In this document: in pieces, positions 9,046-17,702 of the stretch
Position numbering within the stretch: the first letter of the stretch is position 1
Layout: each line of letters starts with the position of its first letter
From: Paenibacillus solanacearum
GTDB taxonomy: Bacteria > Bacillota > Bacilli > Paenibacillales > NBRC-103111
Direction of reading: 5' to 3'
DNA length: 64,000 nt
Assembly (NCBI RefSeq): GCF_910593845.1
Contig: NZ_CAJVAS010000032.1
Coordinates: forward strand, 1 to 64,000
Program-made: the position numbers and the translations under genes
Notes under the pieces: generated by a model
Seen by the model: the letters and a program-made list of their open reading frames with translations, nothing else
Told to the model about the DNA's origin: nothing
The model's database searches: none

Positions 9046-10344
9046 TTATTTGCCCAGCAGCTTGTTGGCTTTGTCCGCCGCCTCGTTCATCGCGTCCTGC
9101 GGCTTCACGTTCGGCTCAAGGATGGCTTTGGTGATGGCGTCCTGCATCATCTTCGTAATCTCCGGATAAGCGGTAGCCATCGGACGCGGCACGGCGTACT
9201 TCAATTGATCGGAAGCGACTTTGTATTGCGGATTTTCTTTATAGTAGTTTTGCAGCTCGTCGCTTTGCAGCGCAGACACGCGGTTCGGCAAGTAGCCGAC
9301 ATATTTATGCTGGTAAATCGTATTTTCCTTGGACGTCATCCATTTAATAAACTCCCATGCAGCCTCTTTTTCCTTCTCGCTCGTCTTCGACGTAATGATC
9401 AGATGACAACCTCCGGTCGGAACGCCGTACGATGTATTGGCCGGCATAAAGTCGGTCTGTACCTCGAAGTTATTCCCCTTCGCCACTTCCAACGCTGCGG
9501 CGACGCCCGCGGTGGAACCGAACTTGAAGGCGGAGATTTGGTTGTCCCAGTCTTTGCTTGCGTCGGCGCCCGCCGTATTGCCTACGGCGAATTTAAACAA
9601 GCCTTCGCTCGCCATCTTCTTCCAGTATTGTACAGGCGCGACGCCCTCGGCGGAATTGAACAGCGCTTTTTTGCCGTCGTCGCTCAGCACTTTGCCGCCG
9701 CTTTGCGCGACGAGCGCTTCGTAGTACCAAATGTCGACTGTCAGCGTCATCGGGGTTTTCCCGTTCGCCTTGAGCACCCGGGCATACTGCTCGAGCTCCG
9801 CCCACGATTTCGGGCCTGCCGGGTCCAAGCCGGCCGACTTTAACATCGTGACATTTTTGTACAAAATCGGGGTGCTGCGCATAAACGGAAGGCCGTACAG
9901 CTTCCCGTCCACATAGGCATTGCCCATCAGGCCCGGGTTAAAATCTTTGCTATTCAGCGTCGCTTCGTCCCTTGCCGCAAGCGGCGTCAGATCGACGAGC
10001 ATGCCCGAACGGGCAAAAACCCCAGTGGATGCAATCTCCAGATCGCTGATGGCCGGCGCGTTGCCCGCTGCAAAGGCAGCCTGCACTTTCGCATGCAGAT
10101 CGTCGTAATTGCCTTGGTTTGCGGCCTGTACTTCGATCCGGTTTTGCGATGCGTTAAATTGCTTCACCAGATTTTGCTTCGCTTCTTCGATTTTCCCGCC
10201 GTTCGCCGTCCAATACTTGATGACGATTTTGTCGCCGGACGCCGCCGAGCCGCCGTTTTTGCCACCAGCTCCGCCGGTACTGCATGCCGAAAGCAGGAAT
10301 AACGCGCTTACCCCGTAAATGGACAGCCTTCTTTTCTTTGACAC
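9046..10344 (-). CDS. Extracellular solute-binding lipoprotein, UgpB-like
   Basis: A 432-residue binding protein that captures the substrate outside the cell for the downstream permeases. It has a lipoprotein signal with lipobox L-L-S-A-C, then a family 1 solute-binding fold. The G-G-C-H-L-I-I and Y-V-G-Y-L-P-N-R segments resemble the UgpB branch. The start is GTG with GGAGGG upstream. First gene of a four-gene operon (binding protein, ATPase, two permeases). Glycerol-3-phosphate diesters are possible but not shown. Confidence 0.9.
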   Translation of the reverse strand: MSKKRRLSIYGVSALFLLSACSTGGAGGKNGGSAASGDKIVIKYWTANGGKIEEAKQNLVKQFNASQNRIEVQAANQGNYDDLHAKVQAAFAAGNAPAISDLEIASTGVFARSGMLVDLTPLAARDEATLNSKDFNPGLMGNAYVDGKLYGLPFMRSTPILYKNVTMLKSAGLDPAGPKSWAELEQYARVLKANGKTPMTLTVDIWYYEALVAQSGGKVLSDDGKKALFNSAEGVAPVQYWKKMASEGLFKFAVGNTAGADASKDWDNQISAFKFGSTAGVAAALEVAKGNNFEVQTDFMPANTSYGVPTGGCHLIITSKTSEKEKEAAWEFIKWMTSKENTIYQHKYVGYLPNRVSALQSDELQNYYKENPQYKVASDQLKYAVPRPMATAYPEITKMMQDAITKAILEPNVKPQDAMNEAADKANKLLGK

Positions 10345-10498
10345 TGGAAACCCTCCAATTATAAAGTATTTCCTCTAATCAAGAATCAAGCGGATGCTTG
10401 TATGAGAAAATGATATCAGGCGTTTATCAATGAGGTGTTATTCCGGCATTAAGATTATGCAAATGTACGAGCGGCTTGTGGCCTGACGGCGGGCATAT

Positions 10499-10534
10499 AA
10501 AAAAACCGCTCTGCTCTTATATAAAGCAGAGCGG
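10499..10534 (-). terminator. Leftward-facing intrinsic terminator upstream of the UgpB-like gene
   Basis: CCGCTCTGCT and AGCAGAGCGG form a perfect 10-bp stem with a 9-nt loop, followed on the minus strand by seven T. No leftward gene lies just upstream, so it could be an attenuator in the leader of the binding-protein operon, or end a small RNA. A second small stem (ACACGG/CCGTGT) lies about 15 bp to its right. Confidence 0.7.
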
Positions 10535-10570
10535 CCTGAGCCGACACGGGCTGCCGTGTGATCCAAATCA

Positions 10571-10599
10571 TTGTCAATTTGACTATTTCTTGATATATT
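10571..10599 (+). promoter_or_regulatory. Promoter of the small membrane protein gene
   Basis: TTGTCA, 17-bp spacer, TATATT. The predicted transcript start near 10606 excludes any translation start upstream of that point for the next gene. Confidence 0.6.
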
Positions 10600-10646
10600 T
10601 GTCTTTTTACAGTGAATCAGATGAACCGATGAGCGAGGCTTTTTTC

Positions 10647-11303
10647 ATGAAATACACTTTGTTCGATATGCTTTTCTTTTTCCTGTTCTCGTTTGCCGAG
10701 TTTCTTGCCATTTTCACGATGATGCTGTGGCTGTTCCGGTTTAAATTCAAAAATTTTCAGTACAGCGTTTATTTTTTGACCGTTATGTTAACGACCATCT
10801 CGTGGATCGTGCGAAATGTATTCGGAGAATCGGCGTACGCGCCGGTTATTTTAATGTCCGTGCTTATTTTGCTGTTTTATAGTTTATCCGGCATTTCGTT
10901 GATCTGGTGCGCCTTCATGGGCGTCATCGCGTATGTCGGATACGGCCTCGTCCAAGCGATCATTATATTTGTTCCCGATTGGCTCGGATGGTACGCTTTC
11001 GAGGAATTGTCCAATACGAGCGCGGCCGCCTATTGCATCCAGGCCGTGAGCGCCGCAGTTTACGTTGGATTGGCTTACTTGCTGAAGCGCAACCGTCTCG
11101 GCCTTACGTTCGTCTCTCCTGTACGTACCAAGAAAACGAGGTTCACCGGCGTCAATGTCACGATCTTGATCGTACTGACTCTCTCGTTTGGAGTTATCGC
11201 CTTCTGGTATCAGATCCGCTATATCCCGTATATCATTTTCATTTGCTTTGCCAATTTATCGATTTTGCTCTATATGGCTTTCTGGAAAGAGAATCAGAAG
11301 TAA
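10647..11303 (+). CDS. Multi-pass membrane protein of unknown function
   Basis: A 218-residue, strongly hydrophobic protein with six or seven membrane spans and no enzymatic motif. Its layout resembles the free-standing sensor half of GHKL/AgrC-like kinases but no kinase domain follows. It shares length and span pattern with the protein at 53475-54104. I prefer the ATG at 10647 because GCGAGG lies 8 nt upstream; an in-frame ATG at 10629 lacks a ribosome site. It is monocistronic, bounded by the promoter at 10571 and the hairpin at 11436. Confidence 0.6.
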   Translation: MKYTLFDMLFFFLFSFAEFLAIFTMMLWLFRFKFKNFQYSVYFLTVMLTTISWIVRNVFGESAYAPVILMSVLILLFYSLSGISLIWCAFMGVIAYVGYGLVQAIIIFVPDWLGWYAFEELSNTSAAAYCIQAVSAAVYVGLAYLLKRNRLGLTFVSPVRTKKTRFTGVNVTILIVLTLSFGVIAFWYQIRYIPYIIFICFANLSILLYMAFWKENQK

Positions 11304-11435
11304 ACAACGCAGGCTTGTAGGAATATCCAGCTGCGGATAAGTCCTTGTCGAAGCCGGTACATCTAGGCGTGGGAGGAAATGGGATCTGGGCTGTTGAATT
11401 ATGCGCATATACCGGTTGTTCCGCAGCACTACGTA

Positions 11436-11471
11436 AAAAGCCTGCCCTCGGATTTTCGAGGACAGGCTTTT
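11436..11471. terminator. Bidirectional terminator, end of the yclNOPQ operon
   Basis: AAAAGCCTG-C-CCTCG and CGAGG-A-CAGGCTTTT form a long stem with A/T tails on both sides. It ends the leftward siderophore operon and the rightward membrane protein gene. Confidence 0.88.
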
Positions 11472-11495
11472 CGCGCTTCGCTTGACGCGATCGTA

Positions 11496-12494
11496 TTATT
11501 TGAAGCCTTTAGCTGCTTGGTTGATCATTTCGCCGGAGGAGACGAGCCCGCCGCCGGAAAGGTACCAGTAATTAGCGTCGAGATATACGATATTGCCATT
11601 CGCAAAAGCTTTTGTTTTCTTGACGAGTTCGTTTTCTACAAGCGGTTTGGCGCCGGTTTTCGCTGCGTCGCCTACAGCTGCGCCGCGGTCGATGACGAAC
11701 AGGTAATCCGGATTTTTTTGCGCAATAAATTCGAACGAGATGCTTTGGCCGTGCGTGGATACTTCCAGATTTTTGTCAACCGGCGTAATGCCGAGCACGT
11801 CATGGATCAGACCGAAACGGGAACCTGGGCCGAATGCGCTGATCGTGCCTTCGTTGGCAAGGATGACCAGTGCGTTTTTACCGCTCGAAGATGCTTTGGC
11901 TTTGACGTCTTTCACCGTTTGCTCGATCTTGGCAAGCTCTGCGTCAACCGCCGACTCTTTGCTGAAAATTTGTCCGATACGCTTCATGTTTTCTTTGAAG
12001 GAATCCATATATTTGCTGTTGTCGACGCCCACATACAGCGTAGGCGCAAGCTTGCTCAATTCCGGATAAGCGGTTTGCTGACGGCCGGAAATCAGGATCA
12101 GGTCCGGCTTGATCGACGCGATTTTCTCGTAATCCGGCTCTTGCAGCGTGCCGATGTTTTGATATTTGCTGTCTTTGTACTTGGCTAGGTAAGGAGGCAA
12201 GCTTTTTTGAGCGACGCCGGTCACTTCAACGCCGAGCTTATCCAGCGTGTCAAGCGCGCCGAAGTCGAATACGATGACTTTCTTCGGGTTTTTCTTCACT
12301 TTGGTCTCGCCGAGCTGATGCTTAAACGTTAGTTCCTGCGGCTCTGCGGCAGGAGTGCTGCCGCTGCCGGATGCCGGGGCCGCCCCGTTGGATGTCGACG
12401 AACCGCTGGACGGTGCCGTGCCGCTCGTACCGCAAGCTGCGGCAACGACGGCGAAGCATAAAATGAGCATTAACGTGGAAAATATTTTTTTCAT
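11496..12494 (-). CDS. yclQ: Siderophore-binding lipoprotein, YclQ-like
   Basis: A 332-residue cluster A-II substrate-binding lipoprotein. The lipobox is A-A-A-C-G, followed by a low-complexity Ser/Gly/Ala linker and a two-lobe helical-backbone (FhuD/FatB) fold. Segments such as L-D-T-L-D-K-L-G-V and S-L-P-P-Y-L-A-K-Y-K-D match the YclQ (petrobactin) type of B. subtilis. The ATG encoding M-K-K-I-F has AAAGGTGG at good spacing; an upstream in-frame GTG lies inside that ribosome site and is unlikely. Gene order N-O-P-Q is the same as in B. subtilis, which supports the assignment. Ligand identity remains inference. Confidence 0.9.
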   Translation of the reverse strand: MKKIFSTLMLILCFAVVAAACGTSGTAPSSGSSTSNGAAPASGSGSTPAAEPQELTFKHQLGETKVKKNPKKVIVFDFGALDTLDKLGVEVTGVAQKSLPPYLAKYKDSKYQNIGTLQEPDYEKIASIKPDLILISGRQQTAYPELSKLAPTLYVGVDNSKYMDSFKENMKRIGQIFSKESAVDAELAKIEQTVKDVKAKASSSGKNALVILANEGTISAFGPGSRFGLIHDVLGITPVDKNLEVSTHGQSISFEFIAQKNPDYLFVIDRGAAVGDAAKTGAKPLVENELVKKTKAFANGNIVYLDANYWYLSGGGLVSSGEMINQAAKGFK

Positions 12495-12534
12495 GTGGAC
12501 CACCTTTTCTTATTTAATATATTGAAAGCTTGTT

Positions 12535-13293
12535 TTATTTGAAATAAATGCAAATCTTGTTTCCGTTGATCGTCTCGATCGGAATCTCCATGTCGTAGAC
12601 ATTGCGCAGCACTTCCGAGTCGATGATTTGATCTGTCGGCCCTTCCTTGATCACTTTGCCGTGCTTCAGAGCCACAATGTAGTCAGAATAGCATGATGCA
12701 AAGTTGATATCGTGAATGACGATGATGACGGTCTTGCCCAGCTCGTCGACGAGACGGCGCAGCACTTTCATGATCTGCACGGAATGTCTCATGTCCAAGT
12801 TGTTCAGCGGCTCGTCAAGCAAAATATACTCGGTGTTCTGCGCGATAACCATCGCGATATACGCACGCTGGTTCTGGCCGCCGCTTAACTGATCCAAAAA
12901 TTTGTGCTGCATGTCCTGAAGCTCCATGTAATCAATCGCTTCGTCAACACGCTCCCAGTCTTCCGGCGTCAGCTTGCCTTGCGAATAGGGGAAGCGTCCG
13001 AAAGACACCAGCTCCCTGACCGTCAGCCGCACGTTGATATGATTCGTCTGTTTCAGGATCGATATTTGCTTCGCCAGATCTGCGCTTTTGCAGCTGCCGA
13101 TTTCTTTGCCGTCGATCAGCACTTCTCCGGCATCTTTCGTCGTCAACCGGCTGATCATGGACAGCAGCGTGCTCTTCCCCGCGCCGTTAGGCCCGATGAA
13201 CGATGTAATTTTGCCTTTGTCGATGCGGACCGATACGTTCTCGACCACAGGCTTGCCGCCGTATTGTTTGGATACTTGCCTTACCTCGATCAT
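12535..13293 (-). CDS. yclP: Siderophore ABC ATPase, YclP-like
   Basis: A 252-residue ATPase of the iron-siderophore (FecE/FepC) group. Walker A G-P-N-G-A-G-K-S-T, signature L-S-G-G-Q-N-Q-R, Walker B Y-I-L-L-D-E-P. The start is the ATG whose last base overlaps the stop of yclO (ATGA, 4 nt), so translation is coupled. An open frame continues upstream but is out of phase with the real gene there and lies inside yclO. Confidence 0.93.
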   Translation of the reverse strand: MIEVRQVSKQYGGKPVVENVSVRIDKGKITSFIGPNGAGKSTLLSMISRLTTKDAGEVLIDGKEIGSCKSADLAKQISILKQTNHINVRLTVRELVSFGRFPYSQGKLTPEDWERVDEAIDYMELQDMQHKFLDQLSGGQNQRAYIAMVIAQNTEYILLDEPLNNLDMRHSVQIMKVLRRLVDELGKTVIIVIHDINFASCYSDYIVALKHGKVIKEGPTDQIIDSEVLRNVYDMEIPIETINGNKICIYFK

Positions 13294-14237
13294 GATTTGT
13301 TGCTCCTCAGCAGTAAATATAGAAAGTAGACGCCGCCGATGAGATTCACGATCACGCTTACCGTCGTCGTAAACGTAAATACTCTCTCGACAATCAGTTG
13401 TCCCCCGACGAGCGCAACGATGCTCATCAGAATCGACGCCGGAATCAAGTAGGTGTGCCGGTACGTCTTCATGAACTGGTACGTCACGTTCGCGACGAGC
13501 AGTCCGAGGAACGTGATCGGACCGACCAGCGCGGTGGCCACCGAGATCAGCGCCGCGATAATGATCAGCAGCCGTTTGACAACATAGTTGTAATCGACGC
13601 CGAGGTTGACGGCATGCCCTTTGCCGAGCGACAACACGTCCATGTACTTGGCAAACCTCGAATAGTAGACGGCGATCAGAATGACGACGATCGTGCAAAT
13701 GACGGTCAGTTGTCCCTGCACTTTGTTGTAGCTGGCAAACATGCGGCCCTGCAGCACGAGAAACTCGTTCGGATCGATCAGCACTTGCATGAACGTGGTC
13801 AGGCTGCCGAGCAGCGAGCCCATAATAATGCCGATTAACAGCAAATAATAAATGTTGTTGCCTTCCCCGCGGAACATAATCTTGTACAGCAGACCTGCGA
13901 ACAGCACCATCAAGCAAAGGGTAAAAGCAAAGTTCAAGTTGTTGTCGACCAGCAGCTTGGTGGACGAGCCGAATACGTAGACAATACCGGTCTGGGCCAG
14001 CATATACATCGAATCGAGTCCGATAATGTTCGGCGTCAAGATCCGGTTGTTCGTAATCGTTTGAAAGATGACCGTCGAAAATGCGATACACGCGCCGGTC
14101 AGCACCATCGCCGCAACCTTCCAGCTTCTTCTCTCCAGCACGTAGCTCCAGTTGTCGCCGATATTGATAAACAGGAAGATGGCAATGACGATGAGCGCGA
14201 GTATGAACAGGATACCGATTTTTGCCTTATGCGTCAT
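13290..14237 (-). CDS. yclO: Siderophore ABC permease, YclO-like
   Basis: A 315-residue FecCD-type permease with about nine or ten membrane spans. The conserved G-P-I-T-F-L-G-L-L-V-A-N segment matches the family G-x-I-x-F-[IL]-G-L motif at the ATPase contact. It overlaps yclN by 11 nt and yclP by 4 nt. Together with YclN it makes the ferric-siderophore channel. Confidence 0.92.
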   Translation of the reverse strand: MTHKAKIGILFILALIVIAIFLFINIGDNWSYVLERRSWKVAAMVLTGACIAFSTVIFQTITNNRILTPNIIGLDSMYMLAQTGIVYVFGSSTKLLVDNNLNFAFTLCLMVLFAGLLYKIMFRGEGNNIYYLLLIGIIMGSLLGSLTTFMQVLIDPNEFLVLQGRMFASYNKVQGQLTVICTIVVILIAVYYSRFAKYMDVLSLGKGHAVNLGVDYNYVVKRLLIIIAALISVATALVGPITFLGLLVANVTYQFMKTYRHTYLIPASILMSIVALVGGQLIVERVFTFTTTVSVIVNLIGGVYFLYLLLRSNKS

Positions 14238-15180
14238 ATGCCTTTCTCCTCATCAACAAGTAAAGAAAAATTCCGCTTCCGATGACGCCGACGGTCAAGC
14301 CGATCGGAATTTCGAACGGGTAAATGATCACCCGGCCCAGGATATCGCAAAATAACACGAATACGGCTCCCAGCAAAGCGGTGTGCGGAAGATTCCGCTT
14401 TAAATTATCGCCCTGATACATGGTGACGATGTTCGGAATGATCAGCCCGAGAAACGGAATCGTCCCGACCGTCAGCATCACGACGGACGACACCAGCGCG
14501 ATGATCACGAGGCCGATATTGACGACCTGCCTGTAGTTCAGCCCGAGATTGACCGAGAATTCTTCTCCCATCCCCGCAATCGTGAACCGGTTCGCGTACA
14601 GGTAGGCGATGATCACGACCGGAATGCTGATGTACAGCAGCTCGTAGCGCCCTTTCATCGTCAATGCAAAGTTTCCTTGCAGCCATGAGGACAAGCTTTG
14701 AATCAAGTCATACTTGTACGCGAAGAAGGTGGAGAACGACGTCACGATATTTCCAAACATCAGTCCGACCAGCGGAATGAAGATGGCGTCCTTGTATTTC
14801 ACTTTGTCCAGTATTTTCATAAAAACGAACGTGCCGGCCAAGGCGAATACGAAAGCAACCAGCATCTTTTGCATCGGCGTTGCCGAAGTGAACAACGTCA
14901 AGGAGACGAGGATGCCGAGTCTAGCGGAGTCGTCGGTCCCTCCCGTCGTCGGCGAGACGAACTTGTTGCGGCTGAGCTGCTGCATGATCAGCCCGACCAC
15001 CCCCATGCTCACGCCTGCGATAATAATGCTGATCAATCGCGGAAACCTGCTGATGAACAGTACCTCCAGCTGGTCTTGGCTCAGCTTGAATATATCCCAA
15101 GGCTTAATATCTTTGACCCCGATAAAAATCGAGGCGATGGACAAAATGAGAAGTATGAGTGCCAAATGTTTGAGCTTCAT
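14227..15180 (-). CDS. yclN: Siderophore ABC permease, YclN-like
   Basis: A 317-residue FecCD permease. It contains G-T-I-P-F-L-G-L-I-I-P-N, the family ATPase-contact motif, and many hydrophobic spans. It is the first transporter gene, 14 bp after the nitroreductase stop, so the nitroreductase and yclN-O-P-Q form one operon under the Fur-controlled promoter at 15812-15849. Confidence 0.92.
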   Translation of the reverse strand: MKLKHLALILLILSIASIFIGVKDIKPWDIFKLSQDQLEVLFISRFPRLISIIIAGVSMGVVGLIMQQLSRNKFVSPTTGGTDDSARLGILVSLTLFTSATPMQKMLVAFVFALAGTFVFMKILDKVKYKDAIFIPLVGLMFGNIVTSFSTFFAYKYDLIQSLSSWLQGNFALTMKGRYELLYISIPVVIIAYLYANRFTIAGMGEEFSVNLGLNYRQVVNIGLVIIALVSSVVMLTVGTIPFLGLIIPNIVTMYQGDNLKRNLPHTALLGAVFVLFCDILGRVIIYPFEIPIGLTVGVIGSGIFLYLLMRRKAYDA

Positions 15181-15194
15181 TCCGTTAATCCCAC

Positions 15195-15761
15195 CTAAGC
15201 GCTGTCAATCACGGTCATCAGTTGTTCGGCCGGTATGCGCTGCTGCGCCGCCGGTATTTTGCCGGGATAGCCTACATGCAAGCTGCCGACGATCTTCTCC
15301 CCCGGTCCGACGCCGAGCGCTTCCCGGAATTCCGGCGAATGCAGCAGCGGATACGTCTCCCAGACGAGCCCGATGCCCTGCTCCCACGCAAGAAGACTGA
15401 AGTTATGAATGAGGCAGCTGGTCGAAGCGTAATCTTCTTCCCAAGTGACCGGATGCGTGTTCTCTTTCATGACGACCGCGACGAACAGCGGTACGGACAT
15501 GAACCGATCGTAAAACTTCTGGCCGAGCTCTTGGCGTTTCTCCGGATCTCTCTCTCTCTTCTCGGCGCCTGTACGGCTAATGTCGGCCAATCTTCGGCGG
15601 CCTTCGCCGTGCACCAGCACGAACCGCCAGGGCTGCGTCATCTTATGGTTCGGCACCCATACCGCCGTATCCAGCAGCTCCCTGACCAATTCGATCGGTA
15701 CCGGGCGGTCTTCGAATTGATGCACGGAACGTCTTTCTCTAATGACTCGGGCTAGTTCCAT
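15195..15761 (-). CDS. Nitroreductase-family flavoprotein, first gene of the siderophore operon
   Basis: A 188-residue FMN-dependent nitroreductase. The N-terminal R-E-R-R-S-V-H-Q-F and the N-H-K-M-T-Q-P-W-R-F segment are the usual FMN-contact elements; G-x-G-L-V-W-E-T-Y and the C-terminal G-Y-P-G-K follow. I choose the ATG after AAAAAGGGAGAG; longer readings run through the Fur box. Its place under a Fur box and in front of yclNOPQ suggests a part in iron metabolism, such as reductive iron release from the imported siderophore. That role is inference; the fold alone would also fit a general quinone or nitro-compound reductase. Confidence 0.87.
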   Translation of the reverse strand: MELARVIRERRSVHQFEDRPVPIELVRELLDTAVWVPNHKMTQPWRFVLVHGEGRRRLADISRTGAEKRERDPEKRQELGQKFYDRFMSVPLFVAVVMKENTHPVTWEEDYASTSCLIHNFSLLAWEQGIGLVWETYPLLHSPEFREALGVGPGEKIVGSLHVGYPGKIPAAQQRIPAEQLMTVIDSA

Positions 15762-15811
15762 CCGAATCTCTCCCTTTTTATGTATTTTTCTCCTCGTGCC
15801 GCAAACGAAAT

Positions 15812-15849
15812 TGATAATCATTATCATTGCCACTCATTATTTTACACAA
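15812..15849 (-). promoter_or_regulatory. Fur box and promoter of the nitroreductase-yclNOPQ operon
   Basis: TGATAATCATTATCA at 15812-15826 is a perfect 7-1-7 Fur palindrome. On the minus strand a -35 TTGTGT (15849-15844), 18-bp spacer and -10 GATAAT (15825-15820) put the -10 inside the Fur box, so bound Fur would block polymerase. Iron-repressed expression is expected. Confidence 0.88.
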
Positions 15850-15897
15850 TTTATAAGACTCTGGAATAGACATTCCTATAAACGATATGGACATTTC

Positions 15898-17484
15898 TTA
15901 ATTCTGGTAACTAAGCAGCGTTCCCACGAATTCATCGATCAAGTTTTCGTAAAACGACGCGTTGTACAGCAGAGGCTCCTCGTGCCGGATGATGATGCAG
16001 TGCTTCTGTGGCCGATGCCGCTTCAGCCGCAGCCACTCTTCCTCCAGCTTGATACAGGTATCGTCGGAAATCGCCGTAGACACGAGCAGCAAAATGTTGT
16101 CGCAATCGAGCCCGGCCACTTCTTCGAACGAAGCCGTATCGAGGAAGGTAATGCTGTGAGCCGCAAGCGGCGGCGTAATGTGCAGCTCCCCGTAGAACAG
16201 GTCGCTCATCTTGATGCGCTGCGTGCCGTATACGCGGTAAAAGGGCTCGAATACGCTGACGACGAGATACGGATCGCTGCCCAAATGGCGGCGAATATGG
16301 TACCGGGCATAGTCGAGCTTCAGCTCGAAGTAAGACAGCCATCGCTCCGCCACCGTCGGCATGCGAAGAACGGTTCCGATCTCGCGCAATCGCTCTCTCC
16401 AGGGATAACCTTTCCACTTGATCATATCCACCGTGCACAGCTGCGACAGCGTCGCATGCACCTCATCGGCAACCGGCGCCGTAAAGATGATCTCCGGACG
16501 GCAATATTCGATCCGCTTCACGTACTTATCCTTGTCCGGATCGTCATACCATTCCCGCGGCAGCTCCAGCACCGGCGTAATGCCGAGCACGGACAAGTCC
16601 CCGCGGAACACGGGGCACAGATTGGCTACCCTCGTCTTCGCGAATGCCGCATAATCGGTTGGCGTAATGCCCATATGCTTCTTGAACAGCCTGCTAAAAT
16701 AAAGCGGATCGGGATATCCGACCGCTTGCGCGACCTCCGTGATCGACAGCGACGTGTTGGAAAGCAGGCGCAGCGACTCGTTCATCTTCACCATCGTCAT
16801 AAATTGCAGCGGACTGAGTCCGGTATGCCGCTTGAATACTTGATAAAACCGGGCGGGGCTAGCCCCCGACAAGCGCGCGATTTCTTCGATATCCATCGGC
16901 GCTTCGCTATGCTCCAACATGTGATGCTTGATCTGAAGCACATAGTCGGTCAGGTCGACATCCTTATCCTTCGCCTTGGCGAGGTGAGCCATGAACTCCG
17001 CCGCAATCGCGTATAAATGGGAATGCACCGTATAGTAATACGACGGATCCTCTTCGGAACGGTTATTCAGCAAATCTTGCACCCAGTTGCGAACGCGGGG
17101 CATGCGGAAGCGGTGAAGACGCAGCGCGTCCGGGCGTCCGAGCCATGCCGACATCTCCGGAGGGAAAGCATCTCCTGCCCCGCTCCCCGAGACTGAACCA
17201 TTGAAGCGGATCATCAGCACCTGGCATGACTGCTTGTCGCCGCTGCGCATCGTACATCGGCAATATGGAGGAATATAGAACACTTCGCCGTAAGCCGCTT
17301 TTCCAGTACGTTCCTTGCCGTCCGCTTCCAATATGACTTTCACGGAGCCTTTCATCACGAATCCGAAAGCGCATTCCGTCTCATCCGCCAGCACGACGCC
17401 GTAACGGCTATCCATCTTATATTCATGTGCATTCGAATAATGCAGGGCAAGCCCGCCGGAACGTTCCAGCGATTTCATCCTCAT
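15898..17484 (-). CDS. btr: AraC-family regulator with fused siderophore-binding-like domain (Btr-like)
   Basis: A 528-residue regulator with three parts: an N-terminal cupin-like region (about 1-140), two AraC helix-turn-helix motifs in the middle (about 175-280, with I-E-E-I-A-R-L-S-G-A-S and I-T-E-V-A-Q-A-V-G-Y), and a C-terminal periplasmic-binding-protein-like domain (about 285-528). B. subtilis Btr, which activates bacillibactin uptake after binding the siderophore inside the cell, has the same order and nearly the same length. The start M-R-M-K-S-L follows GGGTGGGGA; the longer upstream reading crosses its own Fur-controlled promoter. It probably activates the siderophore operon downstream. 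Confidence 0.88.
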   Translation of the reverse strand: MRMKSLERSGGLALHYSNAHEYKMDSRYGVVLADETECAFGFVMKGSVKVILEADGKERTGKAAYGEVFYIPPYCRCTMRSGDKQSCQVLMIRFNGSVSGSGAGDAFPPEMSAWLGRPDALRLHRFRMPRVRNWVQDLLNNRSEEDPSYYYTVHSHLYAIAAEFMAHLAKAKDKDVDLTDYVLQIKHHMLEHSEAPMDIEEIARLSGASPARFYQVFKRHTGLSPLQFMTMVKMNESLRLLSNTSLSITEVAQAVGYPDPLYFSRLFKKHMGITPTDYAAFAKTRVANLCPVFRGDLSVLGITPVLELPREWYDDPDKDKYVKRIEYCRPEIIFTAPVADEVHATLSQLCTVDMIKWKGYPWRERLREIGTVLRMPTVAERWLSYFELKLDYARYHIRRHLGSDPYLVVSVFEPFYRVYGTQRIKMSDLFYGELHITPPLAAHSITFLDTASFEEVAGLDCDNILLLVSTAISDDTCIKLEEEWLRLKRHRPQKHCIIIRHEEPLLYNASFYENLIDEFVGTLLSYQN

Positions 17485-17519
17485 TCCCCACCCTTGATTG
17501 TGAAATGGCCAATATGAGC

Positions 17520-17549
17520 ATTGTAGATGATAATGATTCTCATTGTCAA
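17520..17549 (-). promoter_or_regulatory. Promoter of the Btr-like gene with Fur box in the spacer
   Basis: On the minus strand TTGACA (17549-17544), an 18-bp spacer and TACAAT (17525-17520). The spacer holds TGATAAT-G-ATTCTCA (plus strand 17528-17542), one mismatch from the 7-1-7 Fur palindrome. The regulator is therefore itself likely iron-repressed. Confidence 0.83.
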
Positions 17550-17702
17550 TATGTTTATGTTTTGCAGCGGCTTGCTGGCAAACGACCGGGTTTATAGCAC
17601 CCGTACGGAAAATTTCGTTAAAGCCAAACGATCCATCGTTTTTTAACCTCTCATGGCTTATGCTTACTGCAAAACATAACCATCTGGAAAGGATAGCTGC
17701 TA

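Noticed and set aside
7867..9843. 658-codon open frame opposite the ABC ATPase and binding-protein genes
   Set aside because: It is antisense to two well-supported genes, shows no domain, and its length is explained by GC-rich codon use on the real strand.
13294..14091. Long N-terminal extension of the YclP-like ATPase
   Set aside because: It lies entirely inside yclO in another frame; the ATPase begins at the ATGA overlap at 13293.
15742..17016. 424-codon open frame opposite the Btr-like gene
   Set aside because: Antisense to a gene with clear AraC domains; no ribosome site or family similarity.
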